Shown: positions 42,258 through 51,272 of the stretch, piece by piece | Position numbering within the stretch: position 1 is the first letter of the stretch | Layout: the number at the start of each line of letters is the position of its first letter | NCBI RefSeq assembly: GCF_009604425.1 | Contig: NZ_WEGI01000007.1 | Span: 248,001-312,000, forward strand | Length of the DNA stretch: 64,000 bases | Direction: 5' to 3' | Origin: Nocardia aurantia | GTDB taxonomy: Bacteria; Actinomycetota; Actinomycetes; Mycobacteriales; Mycobacteriaceae | The notes under the pieces: model-generated | Told to the model about the DNA's origin: nothing | What the model saw: only the letters and a program-made list of their open reading frames with translations | Database searches by the model: none | Translations under genes and position numbers: made by a program

Positions 42258-43247
42258 TCAGAGCGTATCGGACCAGTCCGACACAGAGCGCATGGTTTTC
42301 TCCGACTGCAAGTTCGCGGCCGATGCGACCGACTGCGCGGACGCCACGGGATCGGCCGCGGAGATCGACTCCGGAGTCCCGGACAGCGGCGACGCCTCCT
42401 CGTCGGACAGCGCATCCCAGTTGTCGCCGCGCCGCCTGCGACGCCGGTCGTTCAGGCGCGAGATCTGCACCGCGACCTCGAACAACAGCGTCAGCGCCGC
42501 GGCCAGCGAGAGCATCGAGATGGGGTCCTGCGGGGTGACGATCGCCGCGAACACGAACATCCCGAAGATCAGCCCGCGCCGCCACTTCTTCAGCCGCTCG
42601 TAGCTGAGGATGCCGATCATGTTGAGCCCGACCACCAGCAGCGGCGTCTCGAAACTCACGCCGAAGATGATCAGCAACTGGATGATGAACCCGAAGTACT
42701 GCGTACCGGACAGCGCGGTGATCTGGACGTTGCTGCCGATTCCCATCAGGAAACCGAGGGCGTGCGCGACCACCCAGTAGGCCAGCAGCGCACCCGCCAC
42801 GAACAGCACGGCGCCCGAACCGACGAACGACAGCGCGTACCGCCGCTCCTTCGAGTACAACCCCGGGGTGATGAACCCCCACAGCTGATACAGCCAGACC
42901 GGGCAGGCCAGCACGATACCCGCGGTCAGGCCGACCTTCAGCCGCAGCATGAACTGTTCGAACGGCGCGGTGGCCAGCAGACGGCAGGCGCCGTCCGGGC
43001 TCAGGGCCGCGCGGTGTTCCGCGGGCAGCGAGCAGTACGGCCCGCGCAGGATCTCACCGAGACTCTCGATCCCGAGGAACGAATGCGAGTACCACAGGAA
43101 TCCCAGCACCGTGGTCAGCGTCACCGCCAGCAGCGCCTTCAGCAGCCGTGAGCGCAACTCCTGCAGATGCTCCACCAACGACATGGTGCCGTCGGGATTG
43201 ACCTTGCGCCGGCTGCGCCGGGGGTCGAACGGGATGCGGATTCGCAT
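42258..43247 (-). CDS. tatC: Sec-independent translocase subunit TatC
   Basis: A 329-residue TatC that recognises twin-arginine signal peptides at the membrane. The N-terminal LVEHLQELRSRLL motif and six transmembrane helices are visible, along with the conserved FETPLLVVGLNMIG region. A C-terminal tail of about 75 residues, Ser/Asp-rich, extends beyond the usual end. The ATG at 43247 is used. It lies 130 bases after tatA and just before helY in the same direction. Confidence 0.95.
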   Translation of the reverse strand: MRIRIPFDPRRSRRKVNPDGTMSLVEHLQELRSRLLKALLAVTLTTVLGFLWYSHSFLGIESLGEILRGPYCSLPAEHRAALSPDGACRLLATAPFEQFMLRLKVGLTAGIVLACPVWLYQLWGFITPGLYSKERRYALSFVGSGAVLFVAGALLAYWVVAHALGFLMGIGSNVQITALSGTQYFGFIIQLLIIFGVSFETPLLVVGLNMIGILSYERLKKWRRGLIFGMFVFAAIVTPQDPISMLSLAAALTLLFEVAVQISRLNDRRRRRRGDNWDALSDEEASPLSGTPESISAADPVASAQSVASAANLQSEKTMRSVSDWSDTL

Positions 43248-43377
43248 GAGTTGTCTGCCTCGTCGATGGGCGGCCCGGACTGAACGTACTCATCGGGCGC
43301 TGTCCGGCGCGCCTCACCGGCGCGCGACAACGCCCATGGCGGGCGGTCCGTCGACCGCCCGCACCTGCTCGGCCCGC

Positions 43378-43653
43378 TCAGGCCTTGTGCAGATCCGGAT
43401 TGGCCTGTGCCGCAGGGTTAGCGGTCGGCTGCGCGGACGGCAGCTCGGCCGGGGCCTGCGGGGTGCTCGCGGTCGAGGTGCCGGCCGACGGCGCGGACTT
43501 GCCGCCCTCGGTCTGCATCTCTTGCATCTCGCTCTTGAAGATGCGCAGCGACCGACCCAGGCCACGGGCCGCATCCGGCAGCCGCTTGGCGCCGAACAGC
43601 AGCACGAACACCAGCGCGATCAGCAGCCAGTGCGTGGCGCTCAGAGAACCCAT
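43378..43653 (-). CDS. tatA: Sec-independent translocase subunit TatA
   Basis: A 91-residue TatA that polymerises to form the protein-conducting element. One short transmembrane helix at residues 5-20 (ATHWLLIALVFVLLFG) is followed by the hinge AKRLPDAARGLGRSLRIFKSE and an acidic, Pro/Ala-rich tail. The ATG at 43653 has GGAGG 5 bases upstream, preferred over an upstream start at 43665. tatB is not in the window. Confidence 0.94.
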   Translation of the reverse strand: MGSLSATHWLLIALVFVLLFGAKRLPDAARGLGRSLRIFKSEMQEMQTEGGKSAPSAGTSTASTPQAPAELPSAQPTANPAAQANPDLHKA

Positions 43654-43739
43654 CGAAACCTCCAAAAGACGTGGTCCATTCGATGCTACCGGACCATGAT
43701 TCGGCGAACTCCCCCGTCAGCTCCCGTTGGCCCGGTGTT

Positions 43740-44789
43740 TCACCGCGGCCCCGGCGACCTGCGGGCGGCCGCCCGCAGTTCATCGAGCAGTTCGGGTCCC
43801 GCCCAGGTGCGGGGATCGCCGCGCTCGGCGGCGGCGATCAGTTCCGTCAACCGGCTGTTCACCGGGGTGGGCACGCCGACCATCGCGCCCAGACCGACGA
43901 TCTCGCCGGACAACCAGGCGATCTCGGTGGGCCGGCCCAGCGCCAGATCGTCGGCCATCGACGAGCGGGCCATCGGATCCACCGCGAGCACCGAGCCCGC
44001 CACCCGCCGGAACAGGCCGTCCGGCACCGTCAGCAGCCTCGCGAGCACCCGCGGCGGGAGCAGGGTGAGCCGGGCGGGGCGGATCCGGGCCGCGCGCATC
44101 GCCGTCAGAGCCTCGAGCTGCGCCAGGGCCAGGCAGCGGCGGTAGTCGCGGTGGGCGAGTTCCTCGCGCAGCGATCGCCCGGACAGGGCGTTGATCGGGT
44201 TGTTCAGATTCAGCAGCAGCTTCGCCCACTGCACCGGCAACAGGTCGGAATGGCGGTCCAGCGGCAGGCCCGCGCGGCGGAACAGCGGGGCGAACCGGTC
44301 CAGCGCGGGATCGTCGGCGACGGCCAGCCCGCCGTCGGTGCCACGATGGAAGTGCCCGTGCCCGTGATGCACCACATTGAACATCACCATGCCCGCGAGC
44401 ACCACACACGAGGGCAGCCGTTCGCGTAGCACCGCGTCGTTGCCGATACCGTTCTGCAGGCTCAGCACCACCGTGCCCGGCCGCACCCGATCGGCCAGTT
44501 CGCGCGCCGCGTCGGCGGTCTGCCCGGATTTCACCGTGACCAGCACCAGATCGGCCGTATCGGCCGGCGCCGGGGCGCCGCTGTCGAGGGTGGGCACGGC
44601 CCGGAACGCCCCGGACGCCACCCGATCGTCACCGCCGTCGAGATCCGACAGCCGCAACCCGGAGACGGTGATCTCGTCCAGCAGTCGCGGCCGCCCGACG
44701 AAGGTGATCTCCGCGCCCGCGGCCGCCAGTTTCCCGCCCACGAAGATGCCGATGCTGCCGGCGCCGAACACCGTCACCCGGAACGTCAA
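43740..44789 (-). CDS. 2-dehydropantoate 2-reductase-like protein
   Basis: A 349-residue NADPH-dependent ketopantoate-reductase-family protein. The nucleotide motif is VFGAGSIGIFVGGKLAAAG at the N terminus. The catalytic lysine region is VQWAKLLLNLNNPINALSG, and the C-terminal GRPTEIAWLSGEIV segment is typical of PanE. It starts with TTG at 44789, overlapping the pafC stop as TTGA, so it is coupled to pafB-pafC. Mycobacteria have no gene here. Whether it makes pantoate for coenzyme A or acts on another 2-oxo acid cannot be told, since PanE-like paralogues are common. Confidence 0.86.
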   Translation of the reverse strand: MTFRVTVFGAGSIGIFVGGKLAAAGAEITFVGRPRLLDEITVSGLRLSDLDGGDDRVASGAFRAVPTLDSGAPAPADTADLVLVTVKSGQTADAARELADRVRPGTVVLSLQNGIGNDAVLRERLPSCVVLAGMVMFNVVHHGHGHFHRGTDGGLAVADDPALDRFAPLFRRAGLPLDRHSDLLPVQWAKLLLNLNNPINALSGRSLREELAHRDYRRCLALAQLEALTAMRAARIRPARLTLLPPRVLARLLTVPDGLFRRVAGSVLAVDPMARSSMADDLALGRPTEIAWLSGEIVGLGAMVGVPTPVNSRLTELIAAAERGDPRTWAGPELLDELRAAARRSPGPR

Positions 44790-45787
44790 GCGGGACCGAC
44801 CTCCTCGATCGCGGGCCGGGCGAGATCCGTGTCGGCCAGCGCCCGGTAGGCCTCCAGCGCGGCGCTCGACCGCTCGCGCACCGCGCTGACCAGCTCCGGC
44901 GGGCCCGATACGGTGACGCCGGAGCCGAATCCGAGCAGCAGCCGGGCCATCCAGTCCAGGGTGGCGAACCGCATCGTGGCCTCCACACTGCCGTCCGGAT
45001 AGGCCGCGATCCGCTGCATCGGGTACTGATCCAGCACCCAGGCGTAATCAGGGTGAATCCGCAACCGCGCCAACGGAACCGCGGAATCACCGGAGAACAG
45101 GTCGAGGGCCGCGGCCTCGTCGGTGGCATGACTCGGCGGGCGTGCCGGTTCGGGCAGTTCGACGGCCTCCTCGATGCGATCGAGCCGGAACAGCCGCACC
45201 CCCTCGGCCTGCCGGCACCACGCCTGCAGATAGGAGTTGTTGTCCACCAACACGATTCGGATCGGATCGACCACCCGCTCGGAGACCACGTCCCGGCTGG
45301 CCGAGTAGTACACCAGCCGCAGCGCGCGATTGCCGGCCAGTGCGGACCGGACCGCCGTCACCGCCGGCGCTTCCACCCGCGCCACCGGGGCGGCGGGCGC
45401 GTGAGCCGGCACACCCGCGATGGCGGATTCGATCTTGGCGCCCGCCGAGTGCGCGGCCGAGGGGTCGACCATGCCCGGCAGATCGGCCAGCGACCGCAGC
45501 GCCACCAGCAGGGCGGTCGCCTCGGTCGAGGTCAGCCGCAGCGGGCGATCCATCCCGGCGGAGAACGTGACCTCGATGCTCTCCTCCGAGAACGACAGGT
45601 CGATGAGGTCGCCCGGCCCGTAACCGGGCAGGCCGCACATCCACAGCTGGTTCAGATCGCTCATCAGCTGCTTGGTGGTGACCCCGAGATCGTCGGCGGC
45701 TTCCGCGGCGCTGATGCCGGGATGCGCGAGAAAATACGGGACCATGTTCAGCAGCCGTGACAGCCGCGTCGACAACCGTCCACTCAC
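44786..45787 (-). CDS. pafC: PafC, WYL-domain DNA-damage regulator
   Basis: A 333-residue protein. An N-terminal winged helix (SAAEAADDLGVTTKQLMSDL) is followed by a WYL domain around residues 150-215 (ALRLVYYSASRDVVSERVVDPI) and a C-terminal WCX domain. With PafB it activates LexA-independent DNA-damage genes in mycobacteria. The GTG at 45787 overlaps the pafB stop (GTGA), which keeps the two proteins in equal amounts. It corresponds to Rv2095c. Confidence 0.92.
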   Translation of the reverse strand: MSGRLSTRLSRLLNMVPYFLAHPGISAAEAADDLGVTTKQLMSDLNQLWMCGLPGYGPGDLIDLSFSEESIEVTFSAGMDRPLRLTSTEATALLVALRSLADLPGMVDPSAAHSAGAKIESAIAGVPAHAPAAPVARVEAPAVTAVRSALAGNRALRLVYYSASRDVVSERVVDPIRIVLVDNNSYLQAWCRQAEGVRLFRLDRIEEAVELPEPARPPSHATDEAAALDLFSGDSAVPLARLRIHPDYAWVLDQYPMQRIAAYPDGSVEATMRFATLDWMARLLLGFGSGVTVSGPPELVSAVRERSSAALEAYRALADTDLARPAIEEVGPA

Positions 45788-46776
45788 CTGAGCCGAACCT
45801 CCTGCAACACCGATTCCAGCCGGGTGATCACATCCGTGCGGAGGTCGGCCGGCGCCAGCACCAGCGCGTCGGCGCCGAGCCCGGTGATGAGCCGCGCCAG
45901 CCAGCCGCGCGAGCGGACCGGCACCTCGACGATCGCGCCCGGCCGGCCACCGACCGCCCGTTCCTCCACGACGACGCCCATCCGGCGGATCTCCTGCCCG
46001 CGGCCGTCGGCGACCCAGACCGTGGCCGACCCGGTCACGGGAGCCGCGCCGGTGACCTCGGTGACGATCCGGCGCAGGTCGACGCCCTCGGGCTTGTGCA
46101 CGGCATTGTCCGGGCCGTACGCGGTGACGTCCTCACCGATCCGGGACAATCGGAACGTGCGCGGCGCGTCCCGGACCCGGTCGTAGCCGACCAGATACCA
46201 GCGGCCGTGCTGGGTGACCACACCCCACGGCTCCACATCCCGCATCACATACGGTTCCCGCTGCGACACCCGATGTTCGAATCGCACCGCCCGGCCCGCG
46301 TCGATGGCCGCCAGCAGTTTGCCCAGTGCGGCGTCCGAACCCCGGGTGCGGGCCGGCACCGACGGCACCGAGGCCACCGCCGCCTCCGGCTCCACATAGA
46401 TACCCGCGGCCCGGAGCTTCAGCAGCGCGCCCTCCGCCGCGGCCGCGAGCTCCGGCGACTCCCACAGCTGGACCGCCACCGCGACCGCGGCGGCCTCCTC
46501 GCTGGTCAGATCGATCTCGGGCAGCTCGTAGGCATCGCGATTGATCCGATACCCCTCCTGCGAGGTGTACCGGCTGACCGGGCCGACCTCGAGCGGAATA
46601 CCCAGATCGCGCAACTCCGCCTTGTCGCGCTCGAACATCCGGCTGAACGCCTCGTCGCTGGCTGAGTCGTCGTATCCGGCCACGCTGTCGCGAATCCGCT
46701 CCGCGGTCAGGAACTGCCGGGTCGACAGCAGCGCGATGACCAGATTCATCAGCCGCTCGACCTTGGATATCGCCAC
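45784..46776 (-). CDS. pafB: PafB, WYL-domain DNA-damage regulator
   Basis: A 330-residue partner of PafC with the same plan: N-terminal HTH (MNLVIALLSTRQFLTAERIRDSVAGY), central WYL region (GRAVRFEHRVSQREPYVMRDVEPWGVV), and C-terminal WCX. PafB and PafC act as one heterodimeric regulator of the mycobacterial DNA-damage response. The genes usually follow pafA, as here, and the distance to pafA is 72 bases. A GTG at 46776 is used. Confidence 0.92.
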   Translation of the reverse strand: MAISKVERLMNLVIALLSTRQFLTAERIRDSVAGYDDSASDEAFSRMFERDKAELRDLGIPLEVGPVSRYTSQEGYRINRDAYELPEIDLTSEEAAAVAVAVQLWESPELAAAAEGALLKLRAAGIYVEPEAAVASVPSVPARTRGSDAALGKLLAAIDAGRAVRFEHRVSQREPYVMRDVEPWGVVTQHGRWYLVGYDRVRDAPRTFRLSRIGEDVTAYGPDNAVHKPEGVDLRRIVTEVTGAAPVTGSATVWVADGRGQEIRRMGVVVEERAVGGRPGAIVEVPVRSRGWLARLITGLGADALVLAPADLRTDVITRLESVLQEVRLR

Positions 46777-46848
46777 CCGATAGAGAGTAATCGGCCGGTG
46801 CGCGCCCCGCCGTGCCGGTGGGTGTCGGCGGCGGCGGGGCGTGTCGGA

Positions 46849-48207
46849 CTACATCGAGGCGATCAGCCGGTCGACGCGCTCGTCGACCGAACGGAACGGG
46901 TCCTTGCAGAGCACCGTGCGCTGGGCCTGATCGTTGAGCTTCAGGTGCACCCAGTCCACGGTGAAATCGCGACCGGCCTCCTGAGCGGCGGTGATGAAAT
47001 CGCCGCGCAGCTTGGCCCGGGTGGTCTGCGGCGGCGTGGTGACCGCTGCATCGACGGCCTCGTCTTCGGTGATCCGCTTGGCCAGCCCCTTGCGCTGCAG
47101 CAGATCGAACACGCCGCGGCCGCGCTTGATGTCGTGATAGGCCAGGTCCAGCTGGGCGATCTTGGGATCGGACAACTCCATGTTGTAGCGATCCTGGTAG
47201 CGCTGGAACAGCTTGCGCTTGATCACCCAGTCGATCTCGGTGTCGACCTTCGCGAAATCCTGCGCCTCGACCGCGTCGAGGGTGCGGCCCCACAGATCCA
47301 CCACCGCGTCGACCTGCGGATCGCGGTCGCGGTTACGCAGATGCTCGACGGCGCGGGTGTAGTACTCGCGCTGGATGTCGAGGGCGCTGGCCTGCCGGCC
47401 ACCGGCAAGGCGCACCGGGCGGCGGCCGGTCAGATCGTGGCTGACCTCCCGGATGGCCCGGATCGGGTTGTCGAGCGCGAAGTCGCGGAACGAGACCCCG
47501 GCCTCGATCATCTCCAGGACCAGCGACGCGGTGCCCACCTTCAGCATCGTGGTGGCCTCGGACATGTTCGAGTCACCGACGATGACGTGCAGGCGGCGGT
47601 ACTTCTCGGCGTCGGCGTGCGGCTCGTCCCGGGTGTTGATGATCGGCCGCGACCGGGTGGTGGCCGAGGACACGCCCTCCCAGATGTGCTCCGCCCGCTG
47701 CGACAGGCAGAACGTCGCCGCCTTCGGCGTCTGCAGCACCTTGCCGGCGCCGCAGATGAGCTGGCGGGTGACCAGGAAGGGCAACAGCACATCGGAGATC
47801 CGGGAGAACTCCCCGGCCCGCACCACGAGGAAGTTCTCGTGGCAGCCGTAGGAGTTGCCGGCCGAGTCGGTGTTGTTCTTGAACAGATAGATGTCGCCGC
47901 CGATGCCCTCCTCGGCGAGCCGCTGCTCGGCGTCGATCAACAGCTCCTCGAGCACCCGTTCACCGGCCCGGTCGTGCGTGACCAACTGCACGAGCGAGTC
48001 GCATTCGGCCGTGGCGTACTCCGGGTGGGAGCCGACGTCGAGGTAGAGACGGGCACCGTTGCGGAGGAATACGTTCGAGCTACGGCCCCAGGAAACCACC
48101 CGGCGGAAAAGATACCGGGCCACCTCGTCAGGGCTCAACCGACGGTGGCCGTGGAACGTACACGTCACCCCGAATTCGGTCTCGATCCCCATGATTCGTC
48201 GCTGCAC
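46849..48207 (-). CDS. pafA: Pup-protein ligase
   Basis: A 452-residue glutamine-synthetase-like enzyme that joins the C-terminal glutamate of Pup to lysines of target proteins, using ATP. It begins QRRIMGIETEFGVTCTFHGH, with the ATP/Mg-binding GIETEFG, and continues through FKNNTDSAGNSYGCHEN and VLQTPKAATFCLSQRAEH. The chain is the same length as M. tuberculosis PafA and nearly co-linear. The start is GTG at 48207; ATG at 48192 would remove five conserved residues. Confidence 0.97.
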   Translation of the reverse strand: MQRRIMGIETEFGVTCTFHGHRRLSPDEVARYLFRRVVSWGRSSNVFLRNGARLYLDVGSHPEYATAECDSLVQLVTHDRAGERVLEELLIDAEQRLAEEGIGGDIYLFKNNTDSAGNSYGCHENFLVVRAGEFSRISDVLLPFLVTRQLICGAGKVLQTPKAATFCLSQRAEHIWEGVSSATTRSRPIINTRDEPHADAEKYRRLHVIVGDSNMSEATTMLKVGTASLVLEMIEAGVSFRDFALDNPIRAIREVSHDLTGRRPVRLAGGRQASALDIQREYYTRAVEHLRNRDRDPQVDAVVDLWGRTLDAVEAQDFAKVDTEIDWVIKRKLFQRYQDRYNMELSDPKIAQLDLAYHDIKRGRGVFDLLQRKGLAKRITEDEAVDAAVTTPPQTTRAKLRGDFITAAQEAGRDFTVDWVHLKLNDQAQRTVLCKDPFRSVDERVDRLIASM

Positions 48208-48415
48208 ACCATCGACATTACCGCGATCGAATGCCGCGCCGGGGCTGTCGGGGGGACCCGTTATATACGGGTTCACAACGATTTGGCGTGTCGAGTGGAC
48301 ATACCAGGGCCTGCACCTGCGTAAACGCCGTCTACCACCGCGTGAACGAATCCAGCCCCTCGGCACTCGGTGGTAACGAGTGCCAGGGGCCGGATCCAGG
48401 GTTCCCGTGTGCGGA

Positions 48416-49195
48416 TTACGGGTTGGAAGGGTCTCCCGCCGAAGGGGTTTCGGACTCTTCCGCGTCGCCGCCGGACGCCTCCTCGGCGCCCGCGCCCAGC
48501 AGGCTCTCCAGGGCCGAACCGTCGATGCGGCGGAACGCCCGGCGCGGCCGCGACTGCTCCAGCGTGGCCACCTCCAACGAGGCTACGCCGAGCGAGCGCT
48601 TCTCCTTGTCGCTCTCCGGACTGCCCTTCTGCAGCGCCTGCAGGGCGACGCCGATCGCGCCGGCGAGATCCAGGCCGGACCGGTAGGACGACTTGAGCGC
48701 GGTGACGATGGGGTCGGTGTTGCCGCCCATCACCACGTACTGCCGCTCGTCGACGATCGAGCCGTCGAAGTTGATCCGGTACAGGACCGAATTCTCCGAC
48801 TCGCCCGGGTAGCCGACCTCACCGATGCAGATCTCGACCTCGAACGGCTTGAGCTGATCGGTGAAAATGGTGCCCAGCGTGGACGCGTACATGTTCGCCA
48901 GCGCCCGGCCGGTGACATCGCGCCGATCGTACTGGTACCCGCGCAGATCGGCCTGCAGGATGCCGCCCCGGCGCAGGTTCTCGAACTCGTTGTACTTGCC
49001 GACCGCGGCGAACCCGATGCGGTCGTACAACTCACTCACCTTGTGCAACGTCGCCGAGGGATTCTCCGCGACGAACAACACACCCTTGTCGTACACCAGC
49101 ACCACGACACTGCGTCCCCGGGCGATCCCCTTGCGCGCGAGCTCCGTCTTGTCGCGCATGATCTGTTCGGCCGACGCGTAGTACGGCAGTGTCAT
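48416..49195 (-). CDS. prcA: Proteasome alpha subunit
   Basis: A 259-residue alpha subunit that forms the outer rings of the 20S core particle and gates entry. It shows the N-terminal gate helix MTLPYYASAEQIMRDKTELARKG-type start, then VVVLVYDKGVLFVAENPSATL and the YPGESENSVLYRINFDG strand. The acidic tail rich in Glu/Ser is typical of actinobacterial PrcA. The ATG at 49195 has GGAAGGAG about 8 bases upstream. It lies 73 bases after prcB in the same transcript. Confidence 0.96.
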   Translation of the reverse strand: MTLPYYASAEQIMRDKTELARKGIARGRSVVVLVYDKGVLFVAENPSATLHKVSELYDRIGFAAVGKYNEFENLRRGGILQADLRGYQYDRRDVTGRALANMYASTLGTIFTDQLKPFEVEICIGEVGYPGESENSVLYRINFDGSIVDERQYVVMGGNTDPIVTALKSSYRSGLDLAGAIGVALQALQKGSPESDKEKRSLGVASLEVATLEQSRPRRAFRRIDGSALESLLGAGAEEASGGDAEESETPSAGDPSNP

Positions 49196-49268
49196 GCTGC
49201 ATCTCCTTCCCGCATGCCCGGACGGCCTACATGGTTACGCTCCGCTGCCGCCTCCGGCCGATGACCGG

Positions 49269-50144
49269 TCATGCGGACGCGCTCCCTTCCGAGGACGACG
49301 CGGCCTCATCTGCTGTCCGCTCGTCGACGATCGACCGTGCGAGCTCCGCCAGCCGCTCGTCCGACACTTCCTCCGCGCCCTCGGCGTCGATCACGACCGC
49401 CGTCGGGTAGATGCCGCGCAGCATGTCCGGGCCACCGGTCGCGGTGTCGTCGTCGGCCGCGTCCAGCAGCGCCTCAACGGCGATCCGCAGGGCGCGATCC
49501 TGGTCGAGACCGCGGCGGTAGGTCTTCTTCAGCGAAGACTTGGCGAACAACGAACCGGAACCCACCCCGGTGTAACCGAAGCGCTCCTCGCTGCGGCCAC
49601 CGACCACGTCGTACGACACGATGCGGCCGGCCCGGTCGGGGTCGGTCGCCGAGGGGTCGTAGCCGACGAGGATCGGGACCACCGCCAGGCCCTGCAGCGC
49701 GGCGGGCAGGTTGTCGCGCACCATCTTCGACAGCTTGTTGGCCTTGCCGTCGAAAGTGAGGGAGACACCCTCGATCTTCTCGTAGTACTCCAGCTCCACA
49801 GCGAACAGGCGGATCATCTCGACCGCCACGCCCGCCGTGCCGGCGATGCCCGCGGCGGAGAAGGTGTCGGTGATGTAGACCTTCTCGACATCCCGGCTGG
49901 CCAGCAGGTTACCCATGGTGGCCCGCCGGTCGCCCGCGATCAGGACGCCGCCACGGAAGGCGACGGCCACGATCGTGGTGCCGTGCGGAGCGATATCCGG
50001 CGACGCCGCCCCTCGCGGGGCGGCGTCGGTCACGGCAGCGAAACGGTTGGCGGGCAACAGTTCCGGTGCGTGCTCTCGCAGATGTTCGGAGAAGGATGAC
50101 AGGGCGTACCCCGGGTGGAGACGCATGGGGTCACCGGATGTCAC
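49269..50144 (-). CDS. prcB: Proteasome beta subunit
   Basis: A 291-residue catalytic subunit. The propeptide runs to about residue 55 and self-cleavage before Thr56 (PHG-TTIVAVAF) exposes the active-site threonine. Other family parts are IAGDRRATMGN, KVYITDTFSAAGIAG and the FAKSSLKKTYRRG segment. The GTG at 50144 overlaps the pup stop codon (GTGA), so pup and prcB are translationally coupled, as in mycobacteria. Confidence 0.96.
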   Translation of the reverse strand: MTSGDPMRLHPGYALSSFSEHLREHAPELLPANRFAAVTDAAPRGAASPDIAPHGTTIVAVAFRGGVLIAGDRRATMGNLLASRDVEKVYITDTFSAAGIAGTAGVAVEMIRLFAVELEYYEKIEGVSLTFDGKANKLSKMVRDNLPAALQGLAVVPILVGYDPSATDPDRAGRIVSYDVVGGRSEERFGYTGVGSGSLFAKSSLKKTYRRGLDQDRALRIAVEALLDAADDDTATGGPDMLRGIYPTAVVIDAEGAEEVSDERLAELARSIVDERTADEAASSSEGSASA

Positions 50145-50335
50145 TGGCCGCCTTTCTGAACGTATGCGCGCACGAAGTCCTCGGCGTTCTCCTCGAGCAC
50201 GTCATCGATCTCGTCGAGCAGGTCGTCGGTCTCCTCCGCCAGTTTCTCGCGACGCTCCTGTCCGGCCGCGCCGTCCCCAACCGGGCCCTCGTCCTCGTCG
50301 CCGCCACCGGCGCGCTTGGTCTGCTCTTGTGCCAT
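50141..50335 (-). CDS. pup: Prokaryotic ubiquitin-like protein Pup
   Basis: A 64-residue intrinsically disordered modifier. The C-terminal half, EETDDLLDEIDDVLEENAED, forms the acidic helix that binds the Mpa coiled coil, and the last residues are VQKGGQ. The terminal glutamine must be deamidated to glutamate by Dop before ligation by PafA. No dop gene lies next to it, although it usually does. The ATG at 50335 has GAGGAGG about 9 bases upstream. It is the first gene of the pup-prcB-prcA run. Confidence 0.97.
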   Translation of the reverse strand: MAQEQTKRAGGGDEDEGPVGDGAAGQERREKLAEETDDLLDEIDDVLEENAEDFVRAYVQKGGQ

Positions 50336-50401
50336 AGCAGCCGACCTCCTCGTGTACTGATCTTCGGCGAGCACCGGTGAAGACCCGGCACTCGTACCCC
50401 A

Positions 50402-51247
50402 ACACCGCACGCCGCGCGCGCCCTGCGGGTGGCGCAGCCGTCGCTGTCGCGGGCGATCGCGAAACTCGAGGAGGAGCTCGGGGTGGCGCTGTTCCACCGG
50501 GTCGGGCGCAACGCGGTGCTGAGCAGCGCGGGCGAGTCGATGGCCGAGCGCGCCCGGCAGGTGCTGCGGGATCTGGACGCGCTGCGCGCGGCGGCCCAGG
50601 CGGTCGGCGAGGGGGCGGTGGGCCGGGTCGACGTCGCCGCGACCTCCTCGTCGGCGCTGGAACCGGTGATCAGCATCATCGCCGAGCTGCGCGAGCACCA
50701 CCCCGGCGTGACGGTGAGCACCTCGTCGGCGCTGTCGGCCACCGAGGTGGTCGCGCTGGTGCTGCGCGGCCGGTGCGAGGCGGGGGTGTGCGCCAGCGCG
50801 GAACGCCCGGTGGGACAGGGCCTCGTCTCCCACCACCTGCGCGACGAGCAGTTCCTGCTGGTGATGCCGCCGGGGACCGCGGTCGGCGCGGGCGACGGCA
50901 CGATCACGGCGAACGATCTGCGCGGCATGCACTTCGTCGTCCCGCACGCCGCGACCGCGGTCCGGGCCCGCTTCGATCGGCTGGCCGCCGAGGTGGGCGA
51001 GCTGGCCATCGCGGCGGAGGTCGGCGACCGCAGTGTGGTGCTGCCGATGGTGCTGCGCGGCGTGGGCGCCGCCCTGATGCCCGACGGCTGGGACTATCTG
51101 GCCCGTCGCTCCGGTGCGTCGGTCTACCGCTTCGATCCGCCGGAACGTATCCCGCAGTGGCTGATCCACCGCACCGGCCCGATCACCGCCGCCGCCCGCG
51201 CGTTCATCGACACCACCCTCAGCCGGGCGCAGGACGCTGCCGAATAG
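50402..51247 (+). pseudogene. LysR-family regulator lacking its N terminus
   Basis: A LysR protein of about 272 residues when read from the GTG at 50429. It opens inside the DNA-binding helix-turn-helix (AQPSLSRAIAKLEEELGVALFHR). In-frame codons just upstream still spell part of the preceding helix (HAARALR), but a TGA at 50378-50380 and unrelated bases close the frame. The first 20 or so residues of the family (helix 1 and part of helix 2) are missing. The effector domain appears complete to AARAFIDTT. DNA binding is probably lost, so I treat it as a truncated gene. Confidence 0.72.
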
Positions 51248-51272
51248 CCCTGCCGCGCTGAGTATTCCGGCT

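Noticed and set aside
50377..51261. Alternative plus-strand frame over the LysR gene
   Set aside because: It reads as low-complexity Gly/Arg/Ala, while the chosen frame has clear LysR motifs.
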